Shown here piece after piece: positions 12,432-24,441 of a stretch of 64,000 nt of DNA. The DNA lies in the NCBI GenBank assembly GCA_028023455.1, contig JAQFVV010006340.1, positions 2,745,438 through 2,809,437 on the forward strand, in the 5' to 3' direction. How positions within the stretch are numbered: position 1 is the stretch's first letter; each line of letters begins with the position of its first letter. The position numbers and the translations under genes were made by a program. Under the pieces are notes generated by a model. It was not told where the DNA came from. It did no database searches and was given only the letters and a program-made list of their open reading frames with translations. Origin of the DNA: Epiperipatus broadwayi. Its lineage: Eukaryota > Onychophora > Udeonychophora > Euonychophora > Peripatidae.

Positions 12432-12478
<47 letters not shown>

Positions 12479-12500
12479 AAGTCATGTGACATCTGACTTT
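12270..12500. repeat. Foldback relic related to the ribozyme repeat
   Basis: Arms 12270-12297 (TTAAGAGCTGCTAATAAGC...) and 12379-12406 are inverted copies around an 81-bp loop. The right arm and what follows (TTACATATTTGTAAATACAAGC, then GTCATGTGACATCTGAC) resemble the tail of the 370-bp monomer and the relic at 19470-19800. A TA/TG microsatellite has expanded at 12432-12477. It lies in the intron just upstream of exon B. Confidence 0.5.
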
Positions 12501-15083
12501 CTATATTACTATATATATATATACTTTTAGTTTCAATTCGTTGTTTGTTTATAATAATTTTACATATCTATGTTAGTATGCCTGGAGATGCATGTTATTC
12601 TTTCTTCATATATAGGGTAGACTTTCAGATGATCCATCACTCTCCACTCTATCTAATAACACTGATACACTCTTTCTTTATATTTTTTTTTTTTTGTCTT
12701 GCAAATATGCTCATTCTTAATGTTCCTAATTTTTTTTTGATTTCATCTAATATTAGCAGGAAAAACCATGTGGTCTACACATGCATATATTAAATCATTC
12801 TCTTTCTTTTTTCTTCTCTTTTGAAAGATATGTGGCAAGTTTTTTATGACAAAATTTAAATTTTCTATGAATTTTTGTCCTAATTATAATATTTATTTAT
12901 TTTTTTCTCTTTGATTTTACGATGAAAAGACTGCATTAAATTTTAAACGGGTAAAAAATAATTTGATACTGATTGGAACATTAAAGATTCTTTTCTAATG
13001 TCTAGACTTTCGTATGCCCAAAATACTTTATTATTTTATATTTTATATGGAGATATTTTCAGTAGTGAAAATATAAAGATATACAACCTATACTTAGACA
13101 CACTAGCATTAAATTATTCTCTTTATAATGATTCTAGAATTAATTTCTCATATAATATAAGTAGTGAATTGTATGTCATTTTTATTTACTTATCACTTAT
13201 AATTTTTGTTACAAACATTTGCGCACACAAAAAATGTAGAATTGAAATAAAGCGGTGTCAAGTCTTAAATTATCTATTGCCATGGTAACAATAAATATAT
13301 ATAAAATTAGTCTTTACATATATGAAGACCCTTATCAAGTTGCAAATATTTATATCTTAACAAAAATTATATAAAATTAGTTCTATATATGTAGACCAGA
13401 ATAATAAAATACAAGGCTACATAGCAAACACTAAATTTAATGGTCATAACACAATGTGACGATGATTATTCAAAATAATAGTGAGGATTTCAAGAATGGG
13501 TTTGTGCAAATAGTTGGTATTAACTTATTAATCACTGATTTGTTTATTGGCTGAGTGAGGAAAAATCTCTAAATGTTTAATTGGTCATGTTACAAACACA
13601 ATTGTCAAAATATATTCATCTTTTAATGTTATATTCACTTTAGTTTCATTTGTAAAAATATATATTAATAATATGTCATGTTATGAAAGTTAACGAAAGT
13701 TTTTTTTAAAAATAATAGTTTTTTATAATTTAAAAAAAATTCAATAATCTTTAAACAAACGTTATTCATCAATTAAAAAGTGTTGTGATGTCAGTTATTT
13801 TTTTACAGTTCTTAAAAATAAATAATTTTTGCTAAACTCTTCACTATTTTTCTAAAATAATTTTATTTTTAGCATATTTTATCAAAATAATTTATAATAT
13901 GTCAAAAAACTTTTTAGAATGGTCTAAAACATTCATTTGTTGCTTTCAAAATAAAACAAAAGAAATAGGAGTGATTTCGTTATTGACAAGAGATTTTCTT
14001 TGTTGTTGAAATTTATTAGCCAAACAGATGTAAGATAAGTCCACCTCCTTTCATTCTTTGACCTTAACTGACAGGTTTATTGATTTTTTACTTGTAAAAT
14101 AATTCATGAGAGGGCAGCATCTTACGGAACTTTTTATAATCTTTTGAATGAGGGTAAAATTTTTATGGTAGCTCAAAAATTGCCAGGATTTGAACAATGG
14201 AAAGTCCATCAAAATCCATCACCTTTTAAACCATGACTGTCGAATAATGAGTGGGTATAGGCACCATAATGAATTTTGCATAAGTAAAAATTCAATTTTT
14301 TATGCTTTCCAGAGTATGGGTACTCAAAGTATGCTTTCAACAGTTTTACAATATTCAGGAACAAAATGACGTCTGCATAAATGAGGATATAGTAATTTTC
14401 TGGCTGTATGGTATAATGATCACAGAGCAAAACTGCTCAGAAAAACTGTTTTAATTCTTATCAACTAAAATTGATATAGGCAATGCACTTCAACTGCATT
14501 TCACTGAGCTTTTTTATAAATGTTGATCTGTATACCAGCTCTATCCAACAACTTTTTGTGTACTTGCTTCAACTTTGGGATCAAAAGCAGATAAATCTTG
14601 CATAGAGCTATCAGATAAATTATGCATTTAAAATTTTCATGTTTTCCTGTATGGTTATGGTAACATTTTATTATTTGTAAACAATCATTTTGTAGTAATC
14701 AGTTGAATTTTTACAATATGAAAGATAAAACAGATAATGAAAAGAGCATTATTGTTTTTAATATTCTACATTATACTAAATCTAAATATTCTCTTTTAAG
14801 TTACACCATGAACCTGAGATTTATTCCTCTTTATTATTCTCTCTTCATTCAATATATTATTCTTGGAAAAATGAAAGGTTTCAATGAGTATAATTTTATA
14901 TATTTTATGATAATGGATTGCATAAAATTTTTAAATAATCTAATTTTATATAACCTTGCTGTATAATAGTATTAGAACTCTCCTAATTAGTCATTTTGTT
15001 TATTTTTAAAGCAGCATAGAAGAGCTACCTCTGCCTGAGGTTACATTCATATGATCAGCTAATTATCTGTTACTTTTTAGGCT

Positions 15084-15085
<2 letters not shown>
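12501..15085. other. Intronic AT-rich sequence without recognised features
   Basis: Only short chance frames on both strands. No transposon domain, tRNA or clear repeat was found. Confidence 0.5.

Positions 15086-15166
<81 letters not shown>
15086..15166. repeat. (TA)n microsatellite
   Basis: An uninterrupted TA run that abuts the 3'-truncated LINE starting at about 15178. Confidence 0.9.
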
Positions 15167-15168
<2 letters not shown>

Positions 15169-15177
15169 CTGCTATTT

Positions 15178-16324
15178 TGTACCAAGTGTATCTGTTATCT
15201 TCCTATTGATTCGTTCAAATTTGAATTATGTTTAAAACATGTTAATATTGGAAAACGATTTGCAAGTTCTAATTTCAATTTATTGGAATGATTTTGAAGA
15301 TTAGAAATATCATCTGTGAATATTGTTTTTCTTAATATTTTTTCTCTCTCTAGTTTTGCATTAACATGTATTTTACACCTTACTAATCAATGATTACTTT
15401 CTGTGTTGAATTTATTTAGAAAATTGCAATCTTGAAATACATATTTTCTGGTAGTCACAATTTAATTAAATTCTGCTGTGCCTTCATTTGAAGGTTTCCA
15501 CGTTTCTCAAAAATAATTCATAATATAAAATTTCTCTTTTTCTGCAAACACCACCAATCTATGACTTCTCTTATTTCTGTCACCATATCCACATGTATCT
15601 AAAGCAATTTCATATTTTAATTTTTTACCAATTTTAGAAATAAAGTCTCCCATTACAATATTAAAATGTTTCAACTGATCAAAAGCTTTTTGTACATCCA
15701 TGTAAAAATCCTCTACTTTGCCATCACAATAAGAACATGTTGGGGAATAAACCTGAATTATCTGTATTTAATATTGCCATTTGCCATTCTGTAATTTTCA
15801 CAGTGTTGTTTTTCCATTTTTTATTTGTAATGAATCCTACTCAACAGTACTTCCAATGTTTGTATCTTTGTAATACACACATGTCCACTTTTTAAATCAA
15901 TTGTCTCTCATTTTTTCTTGTAACTTCACAAAGTCCATTAATGTCCCATTTAATATGAGACAGTTTTTCTTCTAATTCTTAAAATCTCCCTTCATTTGAA
16001 AGTGCCTAAATAAATGGTCATCCCAATCAGGTTAGTCTTGGAATCCCTCATTTTGGCCACCAAGCACATTCTTGGCTGGTAACTTTTCAGCCTCATGGCA
16101 ACTGAGAGGTAAAAAAAATAAACTCAGAGGTAAAACAAATAAACTTATTATGCTGGGTAATTGTGTTAGTGAGTAGCTCATTCATGTTTGTATACATAGT
16201 AATAAAAGCTGCAACAACAAGAATGTATGAAGGGTGATTGAAAATTTGCTCTGATTGGTTCCTTTAAGGCTGCCAAGAGAAAACAAAAGAAATTCTTTCA
16301 ATTAACAGCAAATCTCTTTCTGCA
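15178..16324 (-). mobile_element. RTE-like LINE fragment (5' UTR and endonuclease only)
   Basis: Minus-strand homologue of the LINE at 60703-63874, covering the 5' UTR (about 16020-16324) and the apurinic-endonuclease region. Recognisable pieces are VMGDFISKIGKK (15640-15680; GDFNARIG in the better copy) and a SHRLVVFAEKEKFYIMN stretch. It has many stops and one-base indels and is more diverged than the other two copies. It lacks everything 3' of the endonuclease, the opposite of normal LINE 5' truncation, and ends next to a TA tract, so a later deletion or rearrangement at the microsatellite is likely. Confidence 0.8.
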
Positions 16325-16369
16325 TATATAACAGTGCATGCCAATTCTATAATGCATGTATGAAAACTA

Positions 16370-16373
<4 letters not shown>

Positions 16374-16441
<68 letters not shown>

Positions 16442-16762
16442 GCAAAACCATAATAAAACAATACAATACTCAAAATTACTAGATTAAATCCAAAATTTTA
16501 CCAAAATCCTTCACAACCATGGTTTTATCTACTACAAATAGATCTTCTCAAAAAAAATCAAACTAAAGGAACTAACATATATAAACAAACAAACAAACCT
16601 TCCCATAATTCATTTCAAACTCCACCTCCCCTTAATATCAAAAGAAGAATAAAGGAGACTTTGATGATAAAACTTTTTGACTCTGAGGCTATCAATCTTA
16701 TGAAGACTTCTTTTGATATTAAAGGAAGGTGGAGTTTGAAACAAATTATGGGAAGGTTTGTT

Positions 16763-16839
<77 letters not shown>

Positions 16840-16989
16840 CTTCCTTTAGTTTGAGTTTCACTTGAGGTCTATTTGTAGTAGATGAAACCATGGTTGGTCT
16901 ATTTGTAATAGATAAAACCGTGGTTGTGTAAGGATTTTGGTTAATGTTTTGGATTTAATCTAGTATTGTATTGTTTTATGGTTTTGCAT
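16374..16989. mobile_element. Hairpin (foldback) element with long imperfect inverted arms
   Basis: The left arm runs from TGCAAAACCATAATAAAACA (16441) to about 16650. The right arm runs from about 16710 to 16989, ending in the reverse complement TGTTTTATGGTTTTGCA. Arms share many long matches, for example ACAACCATGGTTTTATCTAC and CAAACCTTCCCATAAT with their complements. The right arm is interrupted by a (TA)n run (16765-16837) and has a partial duplication of the ATTTGTAGTAGAT segment. Another (TA)n (16374-16438) lies at the left edge. No coding capacity. It fits a non-autonomous inverted-repeat transposon or a palindromic duplication. Confidence 0.7.
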
Positions 16990-17869
16990 TTTTATTTTTA
17001 CTGGTGTAATAATGTAGGAGGCTAAAACCTTAGAGAGAAGTGCCTTAAAATTCTTATGTATAGTGTTACTATTTTTTGATGCAATATACTTATGATTCAT
17101 ATTATTTAACCACATATTTAAAAATCTTTCTATTTTAATAAAAAAAAAAATTTCATTGTTTTAGTAAAAACTTTGTGTTTCAGGAGCACAAGTGGCAATG
17201 TTTCTTTTCACAATTTTATACTCGATGACATTCTTTTGCAACAAGAAGTCATTTTCATACTATTTTTTCTTTATCATTTAGTAAAATACTTTATAACTTT
17301 TTGGGATTTATCTTTCATTATACTATAAACCTTTTGAAAAAAAAAAAAACCCACAAAGAAATAAATTTTAAATCATGAAAAAAATATGATTAAAAAATTA
17401 TGTTTGAAATTTGAGAATGTTATATTTAGCAAAAAAAAAATATATATTGCAGTACTGAAATTCAAAAAATTTAATGGGTTTATGAATGTCAAGTTTTTTT
17501 TTTATTCGTTTGTTTCCATTTTGGTTATTTACATATTTTTTGGTTAGCATGTAATTTTGATTGTGTAATTTGGTATAGCATAGTTTGTGCCTTTGCAGAA
17601 TACATTAGACACATATTATAAAGCATTAGCGATACTGTGTTCTAGCATTGCAGTTTATTAAATTAAATCTTTGATATCTTTCTCAAAAATATTATTTTTG
17701 TAACTAACTACTTAATTGTTTTGATATCATGATGCATAAGTAATGGCATGATAATTAAATTATATTAGTGTTCACATGGAACGATAGTTAAAACAGTTAT
17801 TTTTTGTTGCAATTATTATTAACAGTTATATAAATATATATAAAGACCATGCTAATAGCTCCAAACATG
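16990..17869. other. Intronic AT-rich sequence without recognised features
   Basis: Contains several A-runs and T-runs but no gene or transposon signature. Confidence 0.5.
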
Positions 17870-18314
17870 CTGCTGCTGCTGCTGCTTCTTCTTCTTCTTC
17901 TTCTTCTTCTTCTTCTTCTTCTTCTTCTTCTTCTTCTTCTTCTTCTTCTTCTTCTTCTTCTTCTTCTTCTTCTTCTTCTTCTTCTTCTTCTTCTTCTTCT
18001 TCTTCTTCTTCTTCTTCTTCTTCTTCTTCTTTTCTTCTTCTTCTTCTTCTTCTTCTTCTTCTTCTTCTTCTTCTTCTTCTTCTTCTTCTTCTTCTTCTTC
18101 TTCTTCTTCTTCTTCTTCTTCTTCTTCTTCTTCTTCTTCTTCTTCTTCTTCTTCTTCTTCTTCTTCTTCTTCTTCTTCTTCTTCTTCTTCTTCTTCTTCT
18201 TCTTCTTCTTCTTCTTCTTCTTCTTCTTCTTCTTCTTCTTCTTCTTCTTCTTCTTCTTCTTCTTCTTCTTCTTCTTCTTCTTCTTCTTCTTCTTCTTCTT
18301 CTTCTTCTTCTTCT

Positions 18315-18317
<3 letters not shown>
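17870..18317. repeat. (CTT)n / (GAA)n tract of about 450 bp
   Basis: Starts as (CTG)5 and continues as roughly 148 CTT units, with one extra T near 18030. It is a pure polypyrimidine/polypurine mirror repeat that can form triplex DNA. The sushi gene is transcribed from the other strand, so its pre-mRNA would carry GAA repeats. Confidence 0.95.

Positions 18318-18370
<53 letters not shown>
18318..18370. repeat. (ATT)n, left of the Merlin element
   Basis: Continues on the other side of the transposon at 19318-19470, so the transposon appears to have split one ATT microsatellite. Confidence 0.9.
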
Positions 18371-19317
18371 GGTAAAGGTTTACTTTAGCGACCACAGCAT
18401 AAAAATCATGTTTGCCCTCTAGTTTTCAAAATTAGAAGTAAATTATTATTCGAAAATCTTATGCATACTACTATATTACAATTACATTAAAATTTATTAA
18501 AATATAAAAGATAATAAAAAAAATATTTACCATTTTAAAGAAGTTGAAATAATTACACTAGTTTAATTAAAATAATTAGTTTAAATTATTTGAAACTTAA
18601 GAATTTAAACTATTGACATTTATAACTTAAGAATTTAAACTATCTCGATGGTTCTCGGCGGAATGGATGACAATGGGGAGCCATTAGTCGTCGAAATCGA
18701 CGAAACGTATTATTTCCACAGAAAATACCACAGGGGGACTATACATAGAGGGCATTGGGTCTTTGGTGGTATTGAAAGAGGGTCAATGAAGTGCTTCTTG
18801 GCAGAAGTTGCAGATAGAACAGCTGGCACATTGGAGGCCCTAATCCAGCAGTACATTTTACCAGGGACTCGCATAATTTCAGATGACTGGGCTGCGTACA
18901 ATAATATCAGCAGATTTAGCAATGGGGTGTACATGCATTCGGTTGTCGTCCACCAGGACAACTTTGTGAATCCCAAAGACCAGACATACATACCCAGAAT
19001 ATTGAGAATATGTGGATGAGGGCCAAGTGTAAGCTGAAATTCCAATCTGGTACCAGCAGGGCTTTATTTTCATCTTATCTCCAAGAATTTGCCTTCTGCA
19101 GTAGATATAGCACTGCCACCTTTTTCTCCAACTTCCTACTATGCATAGGGCATAATTGTGCTTAAAAAGGTAAATGATTTTATTTTTATTATCTTTTACG
19201 TTTTAATTAATAAATATTTACAGTAATTGTAATATAGGAGCAGATACATAAGATTTTAGTTCTAATTTTAAAAACTAGATGGCGAATATAACCTGGTCGC
19301 TAAAGTAAACCTGTACC
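18371..19317 (+). mobile_element. Merlin-family DNA transposon, 947 bp
   Basis: Terminal inverted repeats of 24 bp (18371-18394 and 19294-19317) start GGTA and differ at one position. The shared core is AGGTTTACTTTAGCGACCA. Between them lies a Merlin/IS1595-type (ISXO2-like) transposase fragment. Merlin elements duplicate 8-9 bp on insertion. Here both flanks are ATT repeat, so a duplication is compatible but cannot be proved. The element is shorter than a full Merlin because the transposase N-terminal part is missing. Confidence 0.9.
18648..19019 (+). pseudogene. Merlin (ISXO2-like DDE) transposase, truncated and frameshifted
   Basis: The open frame carries VEIDETYYFHRKYHRG, GHWVFGGIERG, KCFLAEVADRTAGTLE, and IISDDWAAY. 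These include the first two catalytic Asp residues (in VEIDET and SDDW). Just upstream of the stop the frame is lost by one base. The adjacent frame continues IENMWMRAKCKLKF and ALFSSYLQEFAF (about 18990-19085), which supplies the third catalytic residue, Glu in IENMW, and the conserved C-terminal block. All three acidic residues survive but not in one frame, and the N-terminal DNA-binding part is absent. Inactive. Confidence 0.9.
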
Positions 19318-19470
<153 letters not shown>

Positions 19471-19805
19471 AAATAGCCATATGGCTATTTCAGTTAGACA
19501 GCTGGATTTAAAGACTTATAGATGTCTTAAAATTTTCAGTTTTTCTACTTAAAAGTTCTGTATTAGATAAATGCTGGGCTGGAATTGGTATTTTGAATCT
19601 TGTGTCCTACCTTCTCATTCATAAGAACCATAGCTTGAAGCTGGTCGGGTGATGGAGACAATCCTAGATAAAGATTTCAAATGTATTCTTTTATAGCATT
19701 TATCATTAAAAAATAATAATATGAGCTTGTTTAGAGCTATTAGTACCCTCTTTATTTTACATATTTGTAAAACAAGCTATATTAGTTACATGATGTGTGA
19801 CGATA
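19471..19805 (+). repeat. Diverged monomer of the 370-bp hammerhead repeat
   Basis: Collinear with the monomer in the orientation of the 44397-45096 half: GGCTATTTCAGTTAGACAGC, then AGATGTCTTAAAATTTTCAG, AGATAAATGCTGG, and near the end TACATATTTGTAAAACAAGC followed by ATGATGTGTGAC. The ribozyme core position (about 19600-19640) no longer reads CTGATGA...GAAA, so it would not be expected to cleave. Confidence 0.65.
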
Positions 19806-22514
19806 TATATATATATATATATGTTTGCCAAGCCCTATTTAGATCATCAATTGGATAATATTTTAATTAATAATAATTAAATATATTAAATACATCAATA
19901 AATCTCCTGAGAGTGATAAAAAAATTGTTTGTTCAAGATATGTGCTAGCTTCCTGCCAGATTGTGTATGAGAATTTTTCATATGCAGTCTGTCAAATGAA
20001 TTAATTTTAATAGTATCAAAGTAATAATTTGTTAGTGTTATGATTAAATTTAAACTATAGAAATACTTAGTATTTTATTATTATTAAATAATTATCATCA
20101 CAAGACTTAAAATTATATTTACTCTCCATTAATCTTTATAATTAGTTATCAAGCATATTTTATTGCAATTTAAAATAGTTTTGAACAACTTAATTAGTTA
20201 TCATTTATGTTTGTAGATGGAGAATTATTAATTGTATATTAATGTATGCGCATACAACAATTTAATTCGTTTGTTAATTTTTACAATCATCCTCTCTGAT
20301 AAAAGTTAATAAATATGCCAACACAGGTTTTATAGAGAGAACTGGAAAGAACTGAAGTAAGAATTGGGAGAAAAAAGAACTTGGAAGCTGAAAATTATTA
20401 ATAGTAAATAGAGAATTGGATTTAAATTGAATTGGATTAGTAACTTGTAAGTAATGAAGTAGAAAATTTATTTGATCTGTAAACATGAGGCACATCATGA
20501 CTATCGATTGATAATTATAAAAGGTTTACATTAAAACTAGTAGATATGTTGGAGAAAAATCCCATCAAAATGGACTTCCAATTTAAACCAACTCAGAACT
20601 TCATATGCTTGAAATTTTGCTCTTGATTTTATAAATACTTTTATTATAATATTTGCAGTTTGCCTTATAAATATAGTTATAGTTTATTTGGAATAACAAG
20701 AAATAAATAAAGGAAAAGAGAATATTATTTGTACTTTCAGTTGGAAAATAAATTTAAAAAGAAGCAAGACTATGATAAGAGATATTTAGTGTCTTTTATT
20801 GTTGTTTAAATTGATAACACACTTGTGACATATCTTCTTTTATGTGAAATAGTATTTAAAGTTAACCCTAAACACTACAATTTTTAGTAAAACATTTTAA
20901 TTGCAAAACATGCAGAGAAAATAATTCAAGGGAAATTAAAAATTTTGTGATCACAGTCAATTTAAGAAAAATAATAACATACACTTGCAATAATTAACAA
21001 TATAAATGAATATAATAAATTGTGTAAGTTTTCAAAAATATTTATTAAGACTTTTAACAATAAATATTCTTTGCATTGCCTTAAACTTATGTTGGGCAAA
21101 ACTGGATATGCCATTTTGGAACTTTCAGTAGCAAGTAGAATTGACATATTTATTAAAAAATTGAGTTATAGAATTTCATTAATATTGAATCAAATATCAA
21201 CCTAATTTTGGTATATCAATTAGGGTGTTAACCATATTCTGATAATAGGATTTATAATGTGCTAGTTATTAAACAGTCCATTAAGTAATAAAATATATGA
21301 AATCCATATACGTGATAATAATAAAAAGCAATGTTTATCTTCAACTTCTTAAATTTCTCGCATAACAAAGCTTTTAGAGTTAACAGAAGAAAACTACAAT
21401 TATTTATGAATCCAGAAATGTACTAGGATTGCAATTTAAATTAATAAATAAACTATGAAATATACTCATGTGGTAAAAAATATTTCTCAAGAAGAAATGT
21501 AAAAAAAAAAGATTTATATAATGATCTTTTATAATTATTAGTGTTATATGTATTGTAATATTATGTACATTATTGTTACAGATATAAAAACCAGTCTACT
21601 CCTGATATAAATATAAACTTATCTTATTTAGCATAAGTTTCTTTCACATTTTCAATATGAAGACAAGTAAAAAGCTTGAAAGTTTGCACAATAAATTATT
21701 ACAATTTTATCTTAATATTGTTTTTTTGTTGTTGATAAAAGCTACAATTACTGAATAATAATAAATGAATAATATCCAACTCCAGTTAATTTAAGTGCAT
21801 TAAATATGGTATTTTATATGTAATACTTAAATTTTTAATAGCAAATGACAGTTCTAGTTATGGGTCATTCTCAAATAGATATTGATAATTATAATTTTTA
21901 TGGGGTTAAATAATAATATATTCATTTTGGATTAGTGTTTATATATTTGTAGTAAGTGTTATTTGCATAACGTTTGACTGTTTTCATGTTGAATGATTAT
22001 AATGATATGCATATAATGTTTAGAATATGTGGCAGATCCATGCTGCATCACATCAGATCTATATGTTCCTTTACCCTTAGTGATAATATAAATGATCATT
22101 ATGGGTAAATCATGAATAATGGGTGAATCATTAATAATACCCATAAAATTTTGAGCAGATTAAGGCCATACTTTCATGATATTTTTTATAGTTATTTAAC
22201 TAAGAAATTGGCCACGTTTTTGTTTATATCCCTTAAGTATTCCAAAAGTGACACCAGGATTTTAGACTATTTGCAGTGGTAAAATGCCCTTGGTCTAGGT
22301 AGTTTGTTTGTTCTCTTTTGCTGTAGCTTAATCCAATTACATCTCTAAATATATCACGTTTTATTATGTTCCATATTCATATGTTTTATTGATTTATTAT
22401 TGATAATAACAGAATAATTTTTGAAAGATAGTATTTAAAAATGTAGACAGTATTTAGCATTGAATAAAACGATGATAAAAGATAATATTAGTCAAAAGCT
22501 ATTTTACATAGTAG
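19806..22514. other. Intronic AT-rich sequence without recognised features
   Basis: No gene, repeat family or structured RNA could be supported. Confidence 0.5.
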
Positions 22515-22630
22515 GTTGTTATATATAGAGCACGCAAATAAGCTCTTAACAAGATTTGCAAAATACCCCCAACCCTAGACTCCTTTTCCCTTCTGACATT
22601 CTCAGTGAGGTGGTAGAATATTCAATAATT
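22515..22630 (-). repeat. Diverged fragment of the 370-bp hammerhead repeat
   Basis: The plus strand reads GTTATATATAGAGCACGC, then AAAATACCCCCAACCCTAGA and CTCAGTGAGGTGGTAG, matching the monomer's antisense strand. On the minus strand the ribozyme site is decayed: CTGAGAA in place of CTGATGA, though ACCTCA, a GGGAAAAGG segment and GTC|TAGGG remain. Confidence 0.6.
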
Positions 22631-22919
22631 ATATATTCAAGATGATTTAATCTATATCATTAATCAAAGTTATTTGTTGTTTATACCAAATTTTTTAGAT
22701 TGCTGATGTTTTTTGTCCTATAATATAAAATTAATAATTGAAAAATGCAACAATAAGAGTATTGACTCTTAAAGCAGTATTATCTGTTTAATACTCTAAA
22801 TAGATGAATAAAATAGGAAGTCAATAGTTTTTAGAAACATATTGTAGCGTAAATTATTGTGTCTTGATTATATTCATTGTGTTATCTTGTATAATATAAT
22901 ATTGGTAGCTTATTAACCA

Positions 22920-23528
22920 TTGGATAGGAATTTTGGAATTATCTTGCCTATGTCTATGTCTTTTTATTTAGGTACTTACAACTGCAGATCACTTTCAAGT
23001 GAAGGAAGATTGCAAGAGTTAAAAGAAAAACTATCTTATATTAAATGGGACATTATTGGTCTTTGTGAAGTTAGAAGAAAAGGTGAAGAAACAATTGATT
23101 TAAAAAGTGGACATATACTCTACTATAAAGGCACAAATATTGGAAATACAAGTGGAGTAGGATTCATTATAAATAAAAAATGGAAGAATAACATTGTGGA
23201 GATTGATGGTGTATCAGACAGAGTGGCAAGATTAGTTTTACAACTTAACAGCAGATACCAAATGCAGATAATTCAGGTTTATGCCCCAACAAGTTCTCAT
23301 AGTGATGAAGTTATAGAAGATTTTTATATGGATGTACAAAAGGCTTTTGATCAGAGTAAACAACATTTTAAAATTGTTATGGGAGACTTTAATGCTAGAA
23401 TTGGTAAACAAATGAAAGATGAAAATGCTGTAGGTAATTTTGGTTATGGTAATAGAAATGAGAGAGGGCATAGACTTGTGGAGTTTGCAGAAAAAGAAAA
23501 ACTTTATATTATGAATTCTTTTTTTTGA
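22920..23528 (+). pseudogene. LINE copy 1: endonuclease domain
   Basis: Apurinic/apyrimidinic-type endonuclease that nicks target DNA for priming. Visible motifs in order are GTYNCRSL, the acidic GLCEVRRKG, QVYAPT, and MGDFNARIG with its catalytic Asp and Asn. The first dozen codons lie in flanking DNA rather than in the LINE. The frame closes in a T-run at about 23517-23525. The next frame, from about 23530, continues with AELDYILTNRKYIFQD and RSDHRLV, the final Asp-His motif, so all catalytic residues are present across the shift. Resembles the family often labelled craniofacial development protein 2-like in automated annotation. Confidence 0.9.
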
Positions 23529-23583
23529 GAAAAATGTTAAAAGGAAATGGACATGGAAGCATCCAAATGAAGGTACAGCAGAA

Positions 23584-24441
23584 TTGGATTATATTTTGAC
23601 TAACAGAAAATACATATTTCAAGATTGTAATGTTCTTAATAAATTTAACACAAGAAGTGATCATCGATTAGTAAGATGTAAGATACATGTTAATGCAAAA
23701 CTAGAGAGACAAAAATTATTAAGAAAAACAATATTTACAGTTGATATTCCTAATCTTCAGAAACATTCTAATGAATTTAAATTAGAACTTACAAATCGGT
23801 TTCAAGTATTAGTAGATTTTGAACATGATTCAGATTTGAATGATATTAATAGGAAAATAACTGATACACTTTTAAAAACTGCAACAAAGATAGCTGGTAG
23901 AAAAAAGCAGCAATTGACCAATAAAATTTCTACTGAGACTAGAGAATTTATGAAGAAAAGAAGGAATATGAGGATATACAACAATGATGCATTAAAAAGA
24001 ATTGAATATCTCGAATTTTGTAAAATGGTGCGGAAAAGAGTTGAAAATGATATAAGAAAGTATAATTGTGAACTAGCAAGGAAAGCTGTAGAAGAGAATA
24101 AAAGTCTAAAGAGTGTAAAACAACATTTTGGTATTGGTAGGAAATTTATATCTGCAATAAGAAAAAAAGATGGCATTATTACTAAAAAGAGAGATGACAT
24201 CATAAAATGTGTAGAAAACTTCTATCAAGAATTATATAGTAATAAAGAACAAGTGCCTCCTATACATATTATATCTTCCGAATTGCCCAGAATTTTGAAT
24301 GAGGAAGTGAGACATGCAATTAAATTTATGAAGAAAGGGAAGGCTCCAGGTAATGATGGAATTGTAATTGATATATTAAAAGAAGCAGGTGAAGAAATAG
24401 AAATTTTTTTTAGCAAAGTTATATACCAAATGTCTAAATGA
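23584..24441 (+). pseudogene. LINE copy 1: end of endonuclease, linker and RT N-terminal part
   Basis: Starts with the DYIL and SDHRLV endonuclease motifs, then a Lys/Arg-rich linker, then KKGKAPGNDGI (about 24330-24365), the conserved start of non-LTR reverse transcriptases. A T-run at about 24405-24413 shifts the frame, and the stop at 24441 is a consequence. Confidence 0.9.

Noticed and set aside
17797-18388. Long open frames of poly-Lys/Arg, poly-Leu/Phe
   Set aside because: They are translations of the CTT and ATT microsatellites, not genes. The same applies to frames over TA, ATT and AAT tracts at 11393, 16765, 19318, 27547, 52371, 57676 and 58507.
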